The position numbers were made by a program, and so were the translations under genes. DNA of 64,000 bases from Symsagittifera roscoffensis (taxonomy: Eukaryota; Xenacoelomorpha; Acoela; Convolutidae). Of this stretch, positions 34,269-45,262 are shown piece by piece. The notes under the pieces were generated by a model. The model searched no databases. It saw only the letters and a list, made by a program, of their open reading frames with translations, and had not been told where the DNA came from. The stretch lies in contig NC_087071.1 in assembly GCF_963678635.1 (NCBI RefSeq), forward strand, positions 28,181,325 through 28,245,324, written 5' to 3'. Position 1 is the stretch's first letter. Each line of letters opens with the position of its first letter.

Positions 34269-35230
34269 CAAATCAGAATCAAACAACTTTAATTACATAA
34301 TAAACTGCATCGTATTTGAAAACATTTCAATTTAAATTTCTTCTTAGTTGTTAAATTTAAATCTGTAAAAGTGTTTCGTTTATACATGGACTAGAGTTGC
34401 ATTGATAGTTCGCGGCTCCAGAACTCACCGCGCGAGTTATATTTTGATCTTTACTTCCAAATATCAAAAGCCTCTTGTGTGATTATTTTATGGGTGTTGC
34501 CTGTTTGGGTTTGGTCTGTAGCTTCTGACTTTAGCTCATTAATTCATCAATGCGCTTACTACGTTCTTGCAAATGCTGTTCTTCTGGGGAGTCTCCTGTG
34601 CATTTTTCGTCAATACTCGTGGAACAACTATCTGGTTAAAAAAGGCGGAGTTCAATCCACTAGATTTAAGCTTATGAACCACTTAGGACTTCAGTTTACA
34701 TGCAAATAGTTTTTTGAGTGATGGCAAGTTGGTTGCAGATTTTTTATGCATGTTTTTGGCAAGATTTTTATTTATTTCACCTAAATAGGCGCAATTTCTT
34801 AAAGTTATGAAAACTGAAAGATCGCAATGACGGAATAGTTTTTGAGTAATGGTTAAAAAAATGAAGCAGATCTCTTCTTAAGATAATTGAGATTAAATGC
34901 AAGCCTAAAAAATTGAGAGATGTCCAGTGAATCAATTGCACGATACCGACAGGCTTTTTATCTAAAACATCCAAGACAGGGCAACTGCATCATGAATTTT
35001 GCTAATGGACGATTTATGTAAAAAAATAGGTGTTTGAAAGGAACCTCTGTAGCGCTCACCGTGGCTCAGATCATTATCTTTCATGGATCTCATTTGAAGT
35101 GTTAAATACATATTGTCTTTCTGGATGCAGTTCCGCCAGTGTCGGACAAATACTAACAATACTCTTAAATATTTTCTTATTAGCTGTACGTTAAAGCACG
35201 GCACCAAAACTCATTTCGGGTCTAAAAAAA
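34269..35230. other. Unassigned region with ORFs of doubtful status
   Basis: Plus strand 34479-34709 is open for 76 codons with two hydrophobic stretches (IILWVLPVWVWSVA and YVLANAVLLGSLLCI) but no conventional start. Minus-strand frames at 34777-34974 and 34962-35207 overlap and could be one frameshifted relic of a LINE C-terminal tail (GSFQTPIFLHKSS, AVALSWMF). None of these can be named and I would not treat them as genes without further evidence. Confidence 0.3.
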
Positions 35231-35238
35231 AACAAAAC

Positions 35239-35645
35239 AAGACTGCTCGTATCAGGGCGAAGTCCTGAATGTTCCGTCTGCCTTTTAAGATCTATGGAGC
35301 AGTAATAGCATAAAAAAATTAAATGTGATAAAAATAAAATGAATTTTATTTTAATTTAAGATTTTTTGTAAAAATTACAAAGTACAAAGTGTAGATTTGG
35401 CTCCTAGTCACAAATCAATTATTGCAAATAAAATTCCTCCAATCAATTTGGAACGATTACTTTGACGGATTAAAACTCCGCTTACGCATTAATAGCGCGA
35501 AATATATCGCGCGTTAATTGTCCCAAATTGGTCAAAATGGTATCTTTAAACCCCCATAACTTTACGAAAAAGATTACAGGAGAAATATAATTTCAAATTT
35601 AAGCTCAAAACAACAATACTTTTCCAATGATATGAAATTATTTTA
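35239..35645 (+). mobile_element. E-family repeat, copy E1
   Basis: Starts CAAGACTGCTCGTATCAGGG with a hairpin TCAGGGCGAAGTCCTGA, and contains TAATAGCGCGAAATATATCG and TTAATTGTCCCAAATTGG, words shared with copies at 51189-51593 (reverse), 53439-53932 and 54875-55892. No coding capacity. It lacks the 27-bp minisatellite part at its end, where similarity fades into AT-rich DNA. Confidence 0.8.
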
Positions 35646-35649
35646 AAGT

Positions 35650-36560
35650 GTCAAACTTAGATATTTAATCGGTTTATAATCCATTATAATGATATCATTT
35701 TTATTGACATAATGATAAATTTAAATCAATTTTAATTGATTTTAATTTTTCTGAAAAATCTGATAACCTCTTATAACCTATTTTAAAATAATATAATCCC
35801 TTTTTCTGTCGAAATGTTAACACGCAAGAAAAGTCAATTATAAGAGATTATAGTTTAGCTGTTCAGTAAAAAACAATATCTCTAAAATGAGATGTCTTGT
35901 CACACTTTGGTTCATCTGAACATCTGAACACAACATTTTACCACGAAACAAAGTTTCATAGAGAACCCCTCAAATTAGTTGAAAGTTAGGTGCAAAATAA
36001 CTCATCGAAAAAATCATGAAACTAAAGCAATGTGCTGTTATTTTGTTGGTTAAAAAAACTTAAAATGTGCATTATAAAACAACTCTAATCGAGAACAAAT
36101 GGGAATAAAACGTGATAAAATTAAATTGATTTGATCACTGCTAAAATAAATTTCCCATTTTTCGCATAAGCCAACGTCTACAAAAAGCATAAAAAATAAA
36201 CAATTTAGATGCGAGGTCGAAGACAAAATCGACAAAAAGGAATTATAATCGAATAATCGATTAAAATGGACTTTTTGTGCAAACGATAAGATATAGAAAT
36301 TGGATAAAAATAATCAATTATTATCAGTTATACTCGATTATAAAAGTATAGAAAAATAGAAGGATTAAAAGTCGACTAAAAACTTTTAAAAAATAGATTA
36401 TAGTAGAATTTTAAATGATGAAATCAATTTTTTCGCAATTTTTTTAAGACGGGTACTAAAATCAAGAAATAATCAATTCTTAACGCTTAAAACTGGATGC
36501 GGGCGAGATTTTTGACCGGATTTCCCCGTTTTATTTGCTAGCAGACTCAGAAAAAGTTTT
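35650..36560. repeat. AT-rich dispersed repeat related to 47880-48300 and (reverse) 52170-52400
   Basis: TTTTACCACGAAACAAAGTT near 35937 recurs in worn form at 48060, and AGACGGGTACTAAAAT...GGATGCGGGC (36446-36505) is found in reverse at about 52200-52260. It contains several TTATAATCGATTA-like words that resemble the internal repeats of the TIR element at 37650. A 61-codon minus-strand frame (36050-36235) is not convincing. Confidence 0.6.
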
Positions 36561-36575
36561 CATGTCCTGCAAAAG

Positions 36576-36832
36576 CAGGGGCTGATTTAGGGGGGGGGGC
36601 GGACCTCCCTTCTTTCAGGGGGATTTGTCAAAAGTTTCCAAAAAGTGCCAAAAAACGCCTTTTACTACCTGTTTTTTTTTCAAGATTTCGCCTACGTTTT
36701 TTTTTGTTTTTAGTGCTTTGGGAGAGCTCGAAAAATCAATTTAGTCGACCTAAAAAAAGGTCGACAAAATTTTCGATTTTTTTTTTGAAAATTCGCCCCT
36801 CCCCCCTCGACAAAATCCTAGATCCGCTCCTG
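36576..36832. mobile_element. hAT-type MITE, second copy
   Basis: Left end CAGGGGCTGATTTAGG, right end CCTAGATCCGCTCCTG, flanked by TGCAAAAG and TGCACAAG (8 bases with one mismatch). Its interior matches 32738-33182 in the TGCTTTGGGAGAGCTCGAAA region. It is 257 bp, shorter than the first copy. The segmental duplication breakpoint at 36655 falls inside it. Confidence 0.8.
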
Positions 36833-37114
36833 TGCACAAGGGTTGACTGAAAACCATGTCAGCCAGAAGAAACTATATGAGACGCAATCAGACCTTCCAG
36901 CACCTTGTTTTTTGAGACAGCAAAATAATGCTGATTTTGTTTGATACACTGTTGTACATCCCATCTTCTGAATCGAGTCCTTGACTGTGAAACACCATTT
37001 TCTTGATGAATCATCTAGTTCTTAAACGACGGTATTCAGTGTCCACAAACAGACTATTTACAGGTCTCGACAGTATTCAAGATATACGTCCCGCTCTATC
37101 TTTTTATTTTGCAG

Positions 37115-37297
37115 CGAAAGGCAGCTCTGATACCAAAATTGTGTTGTTTCCTACAAAAAAACGAGCCGGCGATGATCCGCATTTTTCTAAAGCCGTCTTT
37201 GGTTGTCATCGGGGAATCAACAGCAAAATCGCCATCTTCTTCGAATCATCTGGCAACTAATCGTGTTCTAACAGTTATTACACCATGGGAAACTTAA
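37115..37297 (+). CDS. Candidate terminal exon, function unknown (left copy)
   Basis: A strong 3' splice-site motif, CTATCTTTTTATTTTGCAG, ends at 37114. The phase-0 frame after it is open for 60 codons to TAA at 37295-37297: RKAALIPKLCCFLQKN, PAMIRIFLKPSLVVIGES, then a serine-rich stretch and RVLTVITPWET. An alternative overlapping frame (37003-37260, 85 codons starting MMNHLVLKRRYS) is open across the same bases, so the coding frame is uncertain. No upstream exon was identified and no family is recognised. The exon is duplicated at 40704-40886 with no change seen. Confidence 0.33.
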   Translation, partial: RKAALIPKLCCFLQKNEPAMIRIFLKPSLVVIGESTAKSPSSSNHLATNRVLTVITPWET

Positions 37298-37649
37298 TGC
37301 TCAATGAGATCCCATCGAGTTGACACAGTTGGTTGGCAATTATCAGGAATTTCACTGTAAATTCCAACAAACGAGTGATTATTTAACACCAAACTTTTAA
37401 CCTTAAACGATTTGAACTCCAAATTATAAACATCAAACGGTTAGTTTAGCTGAATTTTGAGTAAATTTTGCTGTCAGAAACGTCTATGTTCAGTGTGACT
37501 TATCGCTAGTGTACTTCCAATCTGCAGGTTTGCTTGAATTAAGATACTATGGTGGCCTATCTGGCCTGACCAATTTAAGCGAACCGTCAATACGGGTTCG
37601 TTTTTTTGGCCCGCTCGGGGCTAAACTTTTGCAGTAAACGAAGGTATCC

Positions 37650-38551
37650 CGCACCGAGCGCCCACGGATTCTAATCGATTTTAATGGGTTCCCGAGACAA
37701 AAATAATCGATTATAATCCATTACGGATGTAAAATTCAGACCACGAAATCGATTATTTTTGAACAAACATAATCCATTATAATCCATTATAATCGATTAT
37801 AATCCATTATTTTTGTCACTGAAATCGATTATTTTTGCCAAGATAATCCATTATAATCGATTATTTTGAAATGAAAATCCATTATAATTGATTATAATCC
37901 ATTTCATTTTAAGAACTAAATTCGATTATTTTTGCAAAATTTTGCAAGTTTTGCGATATGTTTGCAGAATTTATGCCCTGTCTTTTACTAAATGCCATGT
38001 CTCAACTTCGTCCCCTCCCCCCCCCCCCCCCCCAATTTTTTAATCTGGGGGGGGGGGGGGGGAGGGGGGAGTAAATAAACCGAACGGGGTGGGGGTAAAT
38101 AAACCGGGGGAGGGAGGTAAAACTGGTCATTCCCTCGCCCCCTCAACTTTTCTTACCCCCCCCCCCCCCCCAGCTAAAGGGGCAGGGTAAACTGGAGGGG
38201 GGGGGGGGTAAACTAGGGGGATAGTAAACTGGTGCGCGGTAGTATGCGATGAATTCGAAAAAGTAGAGACAAAAATATATAAATTTTTTTCTTAAATGTA
38301 ACATTTTATGAAACCTAACACGTAGCAACTACACTAAACAAGAAATGAGATAATTTTGAACAAAATTGTAAATTTCACGAATAACCCCTCGAAAAATCCA
38401 TTATAATCGATTATAATGGATTTTAATGGGATAAAAAATATTAGGATTATAATCCATTTTTAATGGATTATAATCGATTATTTTGTCATTTTATAGATGC
38501 TGACCATATTATGACAAAATAATCGATTATGATCCATGGGCGCTCGGTGCG
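37650..38551. mobile_element. TIR element filled with AATCGATTATAATCC repeats (left copy)
   Basis: Perfect 15-bp inverted termini: CGCACCGAGCGCCCA at 37650-37664 and TGGGCGCTCGGTGCG at 38537-38551. Just inside each end are many copies of near-palindromic words such as AATCGATTATAATCCATT (37670-37925 and 38395-38535). The middle (38005-38225) is a block of long C and G runs with GGTAAAC and GTAAATAAACCG repeats. No target-site duplication was seen, and no ORF. Class unknown; a non-autonomous DNA transposon is the likely kind. Confidence 0.7.
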
Positions 38552-38669
38552 TGATTCCTGTATCATATTTTGAGGAAATCCTTGAAGCGTTTCCGTGAGA
38601 GTCAAAAGCAAGCGATTTTGCAGAAACTCTGTACTCAGCCGTGACAACAGTGATTACCGACCGGTTGGC

Positions 38670-38900
38670 TCACTGAGTCTTCTGAGGAATACAGATAGTA
38701 CATAATTCGACTGCAACACCGATACTGTGCACTACCTCATCATCTGATATCCATTCGGAAACAGTTTCTTTTACAGAGTGCAGTTCTTCTGTCCGCTTTG
38801 AACTACTATCAAACACATTGTTGTGATTCAGTATTTTTATTAATTCATTTCTTTTTAAATTATTTAACTGGTCTCTATCATTTGACCTTGATACGTTCAT
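38670..38900 (-). CDS. Small minus-strand ORF, unknown (duplicated at 42254-42484)
   Basis: 76 codons from ATG to TGA, mostly polar: MNVSRSNDRDQLNNLK, then RNELIKILNHNN, then KRTEELHSVKETVSEWI and DDEVVHSIGVAVELC. The charged, helical composition is more protein-like than most frames here, but there is no recognised family, no promoter and no second exon. A frame on the other strand (38798-38998) overlaps it. The copy at 42254-42484 is identical because of the segmental duplication. Confidence 0.25.
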   Translation of the reverse strand: MNVSRSNDRDQLNNLKRNELIKILNHNNVFDSSSKRTEELHSVKETVSEWISDDEVVHSIGVAVELCTICIPQKTQ

Positions 38901-39183
38901 TCCCTCCGGCGGAGAGAATGCTCTCTCATTTTTTTAATGTTTTAACTTTGAGACTAATTCACTCTTATATTTTTGTTCTCTTAATTGTAAATAACTAGAA
39001 TTGGCTGTGACGAAGGAATATTTTGTCACCAAGTGGACAATTTTTTTGATTCACTACAATCACTGTCTATACGGTTCACCCCCGGGTGGAAGTCACAGAC
39101 AAAATCAGTACTTCTCTAGAAAACTATTAGTAAAACATCAGTTCTGTATCAGATTCTGGCAAGTGGCAATTTATCTCTGATCC

Positions 39184-39480
39184 GAGATAAATCAGAGAAA
39201 AAAACCGCAGTACTGAAAAAATGCGTGGTCGAAAACAGTTCTTTCGCTTGAACAGTTCTTTGACTCGATCAGTACTTTTGCTCGAACAGTCCTTTCGCTG
39301 GAACAGTCCTTTTGCTCAGAGATAAATCCGAGAAAAAAACCGCAGTGCTGAAAAAATCCTTGGTCGGAAACAGTCCTTTGGAAAACAGTCATTGGTCGAA
39401 AACACGATTTCGAAACATAGTCGAAAACAATTTCGAGCCGTGGTCGAACACAAAACCGAAATTGTAGAATGGTCGAAACA
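39184..39480. repeat. Degenerate short repeats around GAACAGTCCTTT
   Basis: A ~50-base word (GATAAATCAGAGAAAAAAAC...) occurs at 39187 and, as GATAAATCCGAGAAAAAAAC, at 39321. Between and after them lie about five copies of a ~20-base unit with GAACAGTCCTTT and several GGTCGAAAACA words. The same block is at 42768-43064 in the second duplication copy. Confidence 0.7.
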
Positions 39481-39902
39481 TGTCTAGTTTAAAAATTTGA
39501 ACAAGCTGTTATCAATCAAACAAACAATGAATCAGTCTTCTGATTCTTGGATACATCTGGCAAAAAACTTGCGCAGTTGTGTTTGAGGCCTTCATTATGA
39601 CGTCGCTTACGCATTTTTTCTATATTTTTGGGCTGAAATAATTGTTTACCGAAGATTGACGAAAAGTATAGCAATAATCCAACACAACGCGCTTAAATAG
39701 ATCAATTAACCTGATAAAAAATGAAAAACACTAAATAACAATTAGTTTAGGTTCGTTTAATGAATAAAAGAAAATCAAATTAATGAACACCGGAAAATCG
39801 GTGAATAACAAATAAGTATTGCATGCAAAAAAGGGTGAAAACTGTGCAAATTATGACATAATCATTTTAATGAATCAGAATCTTACAAAATATATATAAA
39901 AA

Positions 39903-40112
39903 ATGTTTAAAATCACCGAAATTTGGTGGTTGATCGCAGTCGCAGATGGAAAATTCATGAATGCAGTCACTTCTACGGCAAATTTTTACGATTTACTAGA
40001 GACAGTGAGTCGGCACAGGGAGTTTTTTAATGTAAAACCAAACAAGATCCGAAATGCAAATGGTTTTCTTTATTTCACCTTGTCAAAAAACCATTGGAAT
40101 TTAATGCATTAG
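39903..40112 (+). CDS. Small plus-strand ORF of 69 codons (duplicated at 43487-43696)
   Basis: Starts with ATG 5 bases after a TATATATAAAA stretch and runs MFKITEIWWLIAVADGKF, NAVTSTANFYDLLETVSRHR, then a KPNKIRNANGFLYF end and TAG at 40110. Amino-acid composition is balanced and not low-complexity. No signal peptide is clear and no family is recognised. The A/T-rich stretch is too close to act as a conventional TATA box for this ATG. A short chance ORF remains possible. The copy at 43487-43696 is the same. Confidence 0.25.
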   Translation: MFKITEIWWLIAVADGKFMNAVTSTANFYDLLETVSRHREFFNVKPNKIRNANGFLYFTLSKNHWNLMH

Positions 40113-40703
40113 GGAAAAGTAATATATCATCCAGAATCTAGATCACCCAATTTATCTTCCGAATTAGATCACCCGAATTAGATCACCCGCATTAGATCAT
40201 TCGCGAATCTAATTATTTCTCAAAACTGATTGGCTTCAGGTTTACGCCTTTTACTACCTGTTTTTTTTTCAAGATTTCGCCTACGTTTTTTTTTGTTTTT
40301 AGTGCTTTGGGAGAGCTCGAAAAATCAATTTAGTCGACCTAAAAAAAGGTCGACAAAATTTTCGATTTTTTTTTTGAAAATTCGCCCCTCCCCCCTCGAC
40401 AAAATCCTAGATCCGCTCCTGTGCACAAGGGTTGACTGAAAACCATGTCAGCCAGAAGAAACTATATGAGACGCAATCAGACCTTCCAGCACCTTGTTTT
40501 TTGAGACAGCAAAATAATGCTGATTTTGTTTGATACACTGTTGTACATCCCATCTTCTGAATCGAGTCCTTGACTGTGAAACACCATTTTCTTGATGAAT
40601 CATCTAGTTCTTAAACGACGGTATTCAGTGTCCACAAACAGACTATTTACAGGTCTCGACAGTATTCAAGATATACGTCCCGCTCTATCTTTTTATTTTG
40701 CAG

Positions 40704-40886
40704 CGAAAGGCAGCTCTGATACCAAAATTGTGTTGTTTCCTACAAAAAAACGAGCCGGCGATGATCCGCATTTTTCTAAAGCCGTCTTTGGTTGTCATCG
40801 GGGAATCAACAGCAAAATCGCCATCTTCTTCGAATCATCTGGCAACTAATCGTGTTCTAACAGTTATTACACCATGGGAAACTTAA
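40704..40886 (+). CDS. Candidate terminal exon, function unknown (right copy)
   Basis: Identical counterpart of 37115-37297 within the second duplication copy, with the same CTTTTTATTTTGCAG acceptor, the same 60-codon frame and the same stop. If the duplication is real, only one of the two can be spliced to upstream exons of the original gene unless those were duplicated as well. They are not visible here. Confidence 0.3.
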   Translation, partial: RKAALIPKLCCFLQKNEPAMIRIFLKPSLVVIGESTAKSPSSSNHLATNRVLTVITPWET

Positions 40887-41238
40887 TGCTCAATGAGATC
40901 CCATCGAGTTGACACAGTTGGTTGGCAATTATCAGGAATTTCACTGTAAATTCCAACAAACGAGTGATTATTTAACACCAAACTTTTAACCTTAAACGAT
41001 TTGAACTCCAAATTATAAACATCAAACGGTTAGTTTAGCTGAATTTTGAGTAAATTTTGCTGTCAGAAACGTCTATGTTCAGTGTGACTTATCGCTAGTG
41101 TACTTCCAATCTGCAGGTTTGCTTGAATTAAGATACTATGGTGGCCTATCTGGCCTGACCAATTTAAGCGAACCGTCAATACGGGTTCGTTTTTTTGGCC
41201 CGCTCGGGGCTAAACTTTTGCAGTAAACGAAGGTATCC

Positions 41239-42135
41239 CGCACCGAGCGCCCACGGATTCTAATCGATTTTAATGGGTTCCCGAGACAAAAATAATCGAT
41301 TATAATCCATTACGGATGTAAAATTCAGACCACGAAATCGATTATTTTTGAACAAACATAATCCATTATAATCCATTATAATCGATTATAATCCATTATT
41401 TTTGTCACTGAAATCGATTATTTTTGCCAAGATAATCCATTATAATCGATTATTTTGAAATGAAAATCCATTATAATTGATTATAATCCATTTCATTTTA
41501 AGAACTAAATTCGATTATTTTTGCAAAATTTTGCAAGTTTTGCGATATGTTTGCAGAATTTATGCCCTGTCTTTTACTAAATGCCATGTCTCAACTTCGT
41601 CCCCTCCCCCCCCCCCCCCAATTTTTTAATCTGGGGGGGGGGGGGGGGGAGGGGGGAGTAAATAAACCGAACGGGGTGGGGGTAAATAAACCGGGGGAGG
41701 GAGGTAAAACTGGTCATTCCCTCGCCCCCTCAACTTTTCTTACCCCCCCCCCCCCCCAGCTAAAGGGGCAGGGTAAACTGGAGGGGGGGGGGTAAACTAG
41801 GGGGATAGTAAACTGGTGCGCGGTAGTATGCGATGAATTCGAAAAAGTAGAGACAAAAATATATAAATTTTTTTCTTAAATGTAACATTTTATGAAACCT
41901 AACACGTAGCAACTACACTAAACAAGAAATGAGATAATTTTGAACAAAATTGTAAATTTCACGAATAACCCCTCGAAAAATCCATTATAATCGATTATAA
42001 TGGATTTTAATGGGATAAAAAATATTAGGATTATAATCCATTTTTAATGGATTATAATCGATTATTTTGTCATTTTATAGATGCTGACCATATTATGACA
42101 AAATAATCGATTATGATCCATGGGCGCTCGGTGCG
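41239..42135. mobile_element. TIR element filled with AATCGATTATAATCC repeats (right copy)
   Basis: Counterpart of 37650-38551 inside the second segmental copy, with the same 15-bp termini. It is a few bases shorter because the internal C and G runs differ in length, as expected from replication slippage or sequencing error in homopolymers. Confidence 0.7.
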
Positions 42136-43823
42136 TGATTCCTGTATCATATTTTGAGGAAATCCTTGAAGCGTTTCCGTGAGAGTCAAAAGCAAGCGAT
42201 TTTGCAGAAACTCTGTACTCAGCCGTGACAACAGTGATTACCGACCGGTTGGCTCACTGAGTCTTCTGAGGAATACAGATAGTACATAATTCGACTGCAA
42301 CACCGATACTGTGCACTACCTCATCATCTGATATCCATTCGGAAACAGTTTCTTTTACAGAGTGCAGTTCTTCTGTCCGCTTTGAACTACTATCAAACAC
42401 ATTGTTGTGATTCAGTATTTTTATTAATTCATTTCTTTTTAAATTATTTAACTGGTCTCTATCATTTGACCTTGATACGTTCATTCCCTCCGGCGGAGAG
42501 AATGCTCTCTCATTTTTTTAATGTTTTAACTTTGAGACTAATTCACTCTTATATTTTTGTTCTCTTAATTGTAAATAACTAGAATTGGCTGTGACGAAGG
42601 AATATTTTGTCACCAAGTGGACAATTTTTTTGATTCACTACAATCACTGTCTATACGGTTCACCCCCGGGTGGAAGTCACAGACAAAATCAGTACTTCTC
42701 TAGAAAACTATTAGTAAAACATCAGTTCTGTATCAGATTCTGGCAAGTGGCAATTTATCTCTGATCCGAGATAAATCAGAGAAAAAAACCGCAGTACTGA
42801 AAAAATGCGTGGTCGAAAACAGTTCTTTCGCTTGAACAGTTCTTTGACTCGATCAGTACTTTTGCTCGAACAGTCCTTTCGCTGGAACAGTCCTTTTGCT
42901 CAGAGATAAATCCGAGAAAAAAACCGCAGTGCTGAAAAAATCCTTGGTCGGAAACAGTCCTTTGGAAAACAGTCATTGGTCGAAAACACGATTTCGAAAC
43001 ATAGTCGAAAACAATTTCGAGCCGTGGTCGAACACAAAACCGAAATTGTAGAATGGTCGAAACATGTCTAGTTTAAAAATTTGAACAAGCTGTTATCAAT
43101 CAAACAAACAATGAATCAGTCTTCTGATTCTTGGATACATCTGGCAAAAAACTTGCGCAGTTGTGTTTGAGGCCTTCATTATGACGTCGCTTACGCATTT
43201 TTTCTATATTTTTGGGCTGAAATAATTGTTTACCGAAGATTGACGAAAAGTATAGCAATAATCCAACACAACGCGCTTAAATAGATCAATTAACCTGATA
43301 AAAAATGAAAAACACTAAATAACAATTAGTTTAGGTTCGTTTAATGAATAAAAGAAAATCAAATTAATGAACACCGGAAAATCGGTGAATAACAAATAAG
43401 TATTGCATGCAAAAAAGGGTGAAAACTGTGCAAATTATGACATAATCATTTTAATGAATCAGAATCTTACAAAATATATATAAAAAATGTTTAAAATCAC
43501 CGAAATTTGGTGGTTGATCGCAGTCGCAGATGGAAAATTCATGAATGCAGTCACTTCTACGGCAAATTTTTACGATTTACTAGAGACAGTGAGTCGGCAC
43601 AGGGAGTTTTTTAATGTAAAACCAAACAAGATCCGAAATGCAAATGGTTTTCTTTATTTCACCTTGTCAAAAAACCATTGGAATTTAATGCATTAGGGAA
43701 AAGTAATATATCATCCAGAATCTAGATCACCCAATTTATCTTCCGAATTAGATCACCCGAATTAGATCACCCGCATTAGATCATTCGCGAATCTAATTAT
43801 TTCTCAAAACTGATTGGCTTCAG

Positions 43824-43886
43824 GTGCAAAACGTGCAAAACGTGCAAAACGTGCAAAACGTGCAAAACGTGCAAAACGTGAAAACA
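43824..43886. repeat. 9-bp microsatellite (GTGCAAAAC)n
   Basis: Six exact copies of GTGCAAAAC followed by a worn copy. It lies at the right edge of the segmental duplication and may mark its breakpoint, because the left copy lacks it. Confidence 0.95.
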
Positions 43887-44124
43887 TGTGCACCAACTAC
43901 AAAAGAGAGTTTTCTAATCACCATATTTCAATTCTACTACACTGGGGGAATTGATTTAGTTAGTTTTTTTTGAAACTTTTCAAAAGGGTTCTATGTGGTT
44001 TGAAAAAATGCCGAAAACCTGCAACCAATGAATCCCAGGATACCAATCATGAATCAAAACAAAAAACAAGATCATTCAAATCTATTTAGATATGAGAATT
44101 AAATTTAAACCCAAAGTTTTTCAA

Positions 44125-44625
44125 ATTTTGATGCATCACTTTTAAATTAATTTTTTTCCATATTTCTACCAAAAATTGCCGTGTCTTTAGACAAATTTAG
44201 TTGCTCAAGACTTTTAAATACCAACGCTAGCGACTTATATGTCCTTGCAAAAAAACTGCGATTTTAAGTTGTTTTCAGCTGATTTTTAGCTGTTGTGGGA
44301 ATGCATCACTTTAAAAAAGTTTTTTTTTCCGATTTTTAATCAAAACTTTCCCATTTTCTAGGCATAATTGGGTGCTCAAGCTTTTAAACTAGCAAGGTTA
44401 CCAATTTCTATTTTTTCGCATAAAAAAATGTTCACAGATAGTTTTTAGCTTTGGGGGGATGCATCAATTAAAAAAAGTTTTTTTTTCCCATATTTCCTCT
44501 AAAAAACGCCTTTTCCCGAGGATATTTGGGTACTCGAGCCTTTAAGCTAACAAAGCTAAACAAAATCTATTTTCTGCAAAAAAAGCAAAATTTTACAAAG
44601 TTTCTGGCACCGATTTTAATTTTAA
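44125..44625. repeat. Three degenerate ~165-bp tandem units
   Basis: Each unit begins with GATGCATCA- or AATGCATCA-like words (near 44130, 44301 and 44461), followed by TTTTTTTTCC, a TTGGGTGCTCAAG-like word and a TTTTAAACTAACAA-like word. Spacing is about 171 then 160 bases. The units are strongly diverged, so this is an old tandem array. No coding potential. Confidence 0.65.
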
Positions 44626-45070
44626 AACTATTTCAATGGTTTCTCTTTTTCTAATGACACGTGAAAAAACTTTGAAATCAAATCGAAGTATCGTTAAAAA
44701 TTTTACAGTTTTTTTCAGAATAAAACAGTATTGTAATAAAAAAAGTACAGTTCTCAAACAGTACTACCAAATTTTTTCCTGTTCAATCTCTTGTTCAGGT
44801 GAAAAACTATAAAATTCTTATTTTTTACTGATACAGGATTGAATTTCGTTTTACAGCTGTTGTTTTACTTGAACAGTACTGATAACTTTTGTGAGTTCAA
44901 CCCGAGTCTACCTTCATGTACTTGTCGGGAGAACCTTCTTTGTTGACGTAAGATTATTTTGCCGTCAATACCAAGAGTTTTACCTGGTCTTTTCTATTTC
45001 AGACAAAGTATCTACTTTATGCATCAGTATACTGAATCATCTGTTCTAATGACGTTCTGTTGGTGTCCTT

Positions 45071-45262
45071 GTGTTTGTTCTGTGTGCTCTTTTGACATGT
45101 TCTGATGAAATCGCCAGTAGAAAAGGCTGTCCTGCTAGCATGGAGCAAATTTCAATGTGTTGCAAGAACGCTGCTCGTGGTTGTGCTTTCCAAGGTGTCA
45201 ATTCCCTGTTTTGCTGCTTGTTAGACGAGAGTTCTGACCGGAAAGTAATCGTAAAAGACTAA
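45071..45262 (+). CDS. Cysteine-rich peptide ORF, left copy (possible exon)
   Basis: The plus-strand frame is open from just after TGA at 45050 to TAA at 45260. It has no ATG at its beginning but reads as a hydrophobic run (VGVLVFVLCALLTC) followed by a cysteine framework C-x9-C-x9-CC-x6-C-x9-CC and an acidic/basic tail ending KD. That is the layout of a secreted, disulfide-rich peptide whose signal segment is preceded by an upstream exon, or of a chance frame. The framework is kept in the second copy apart from the first cysteine. No known family was recognised. The coding status is unproved. Confidence 0.38.
   Translation: MFVLCALLTCSDEIASRKGCPASMEQISMCCKNAARGCAFQGVNSLFCCLLDESSDRKVIVKD

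Larger units (their letters stand above)
36655..40241. repeat. Tandem segmental duplication, left copy
   Basis: Matches 40244-43825 almost base for base. The offset is 3589 at the left end and 3584 after the poly-C/poly-G runs near 38.0-38.2 kb, the only place where I saw length differences. It starts within the MITE and ends at GATTGGCTTCAGGT. The breakpoint joins ...CTTCAGGT to TTACGCC.... Confidence 0.92.
40244..43825. repeat. Tandem segmental duplication, right copy
   Basis: Second copy of 36655-40241. Left end begins ACGCCTTTTACTACCTG inside a truncated MITE (40244-40421, left terminus missing, right terminus GATCCGCTCCTG present). Right end at GGCTTCAGGT is followed by a 9-bp microsatellite. 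The lack of substitutions suggests a very recent duplication or an assembly artefact from two haplotypes. Confidence 0.92.

Noticed and set aside
37582-37605. tRNA T-arm-like hairpin CGAACC...GGTTCG
   Set aside because: No acceptor stem, D-arm or anticodon arm of a tRNA can be built around it.
45071-45073. Start codon for the cysteine-rich frame
   Set aside because: The first codon there is GTG, not ATG; the frame is open upstream to TGA at 45050 with no ATG, so a real protein would need an upstream exon.
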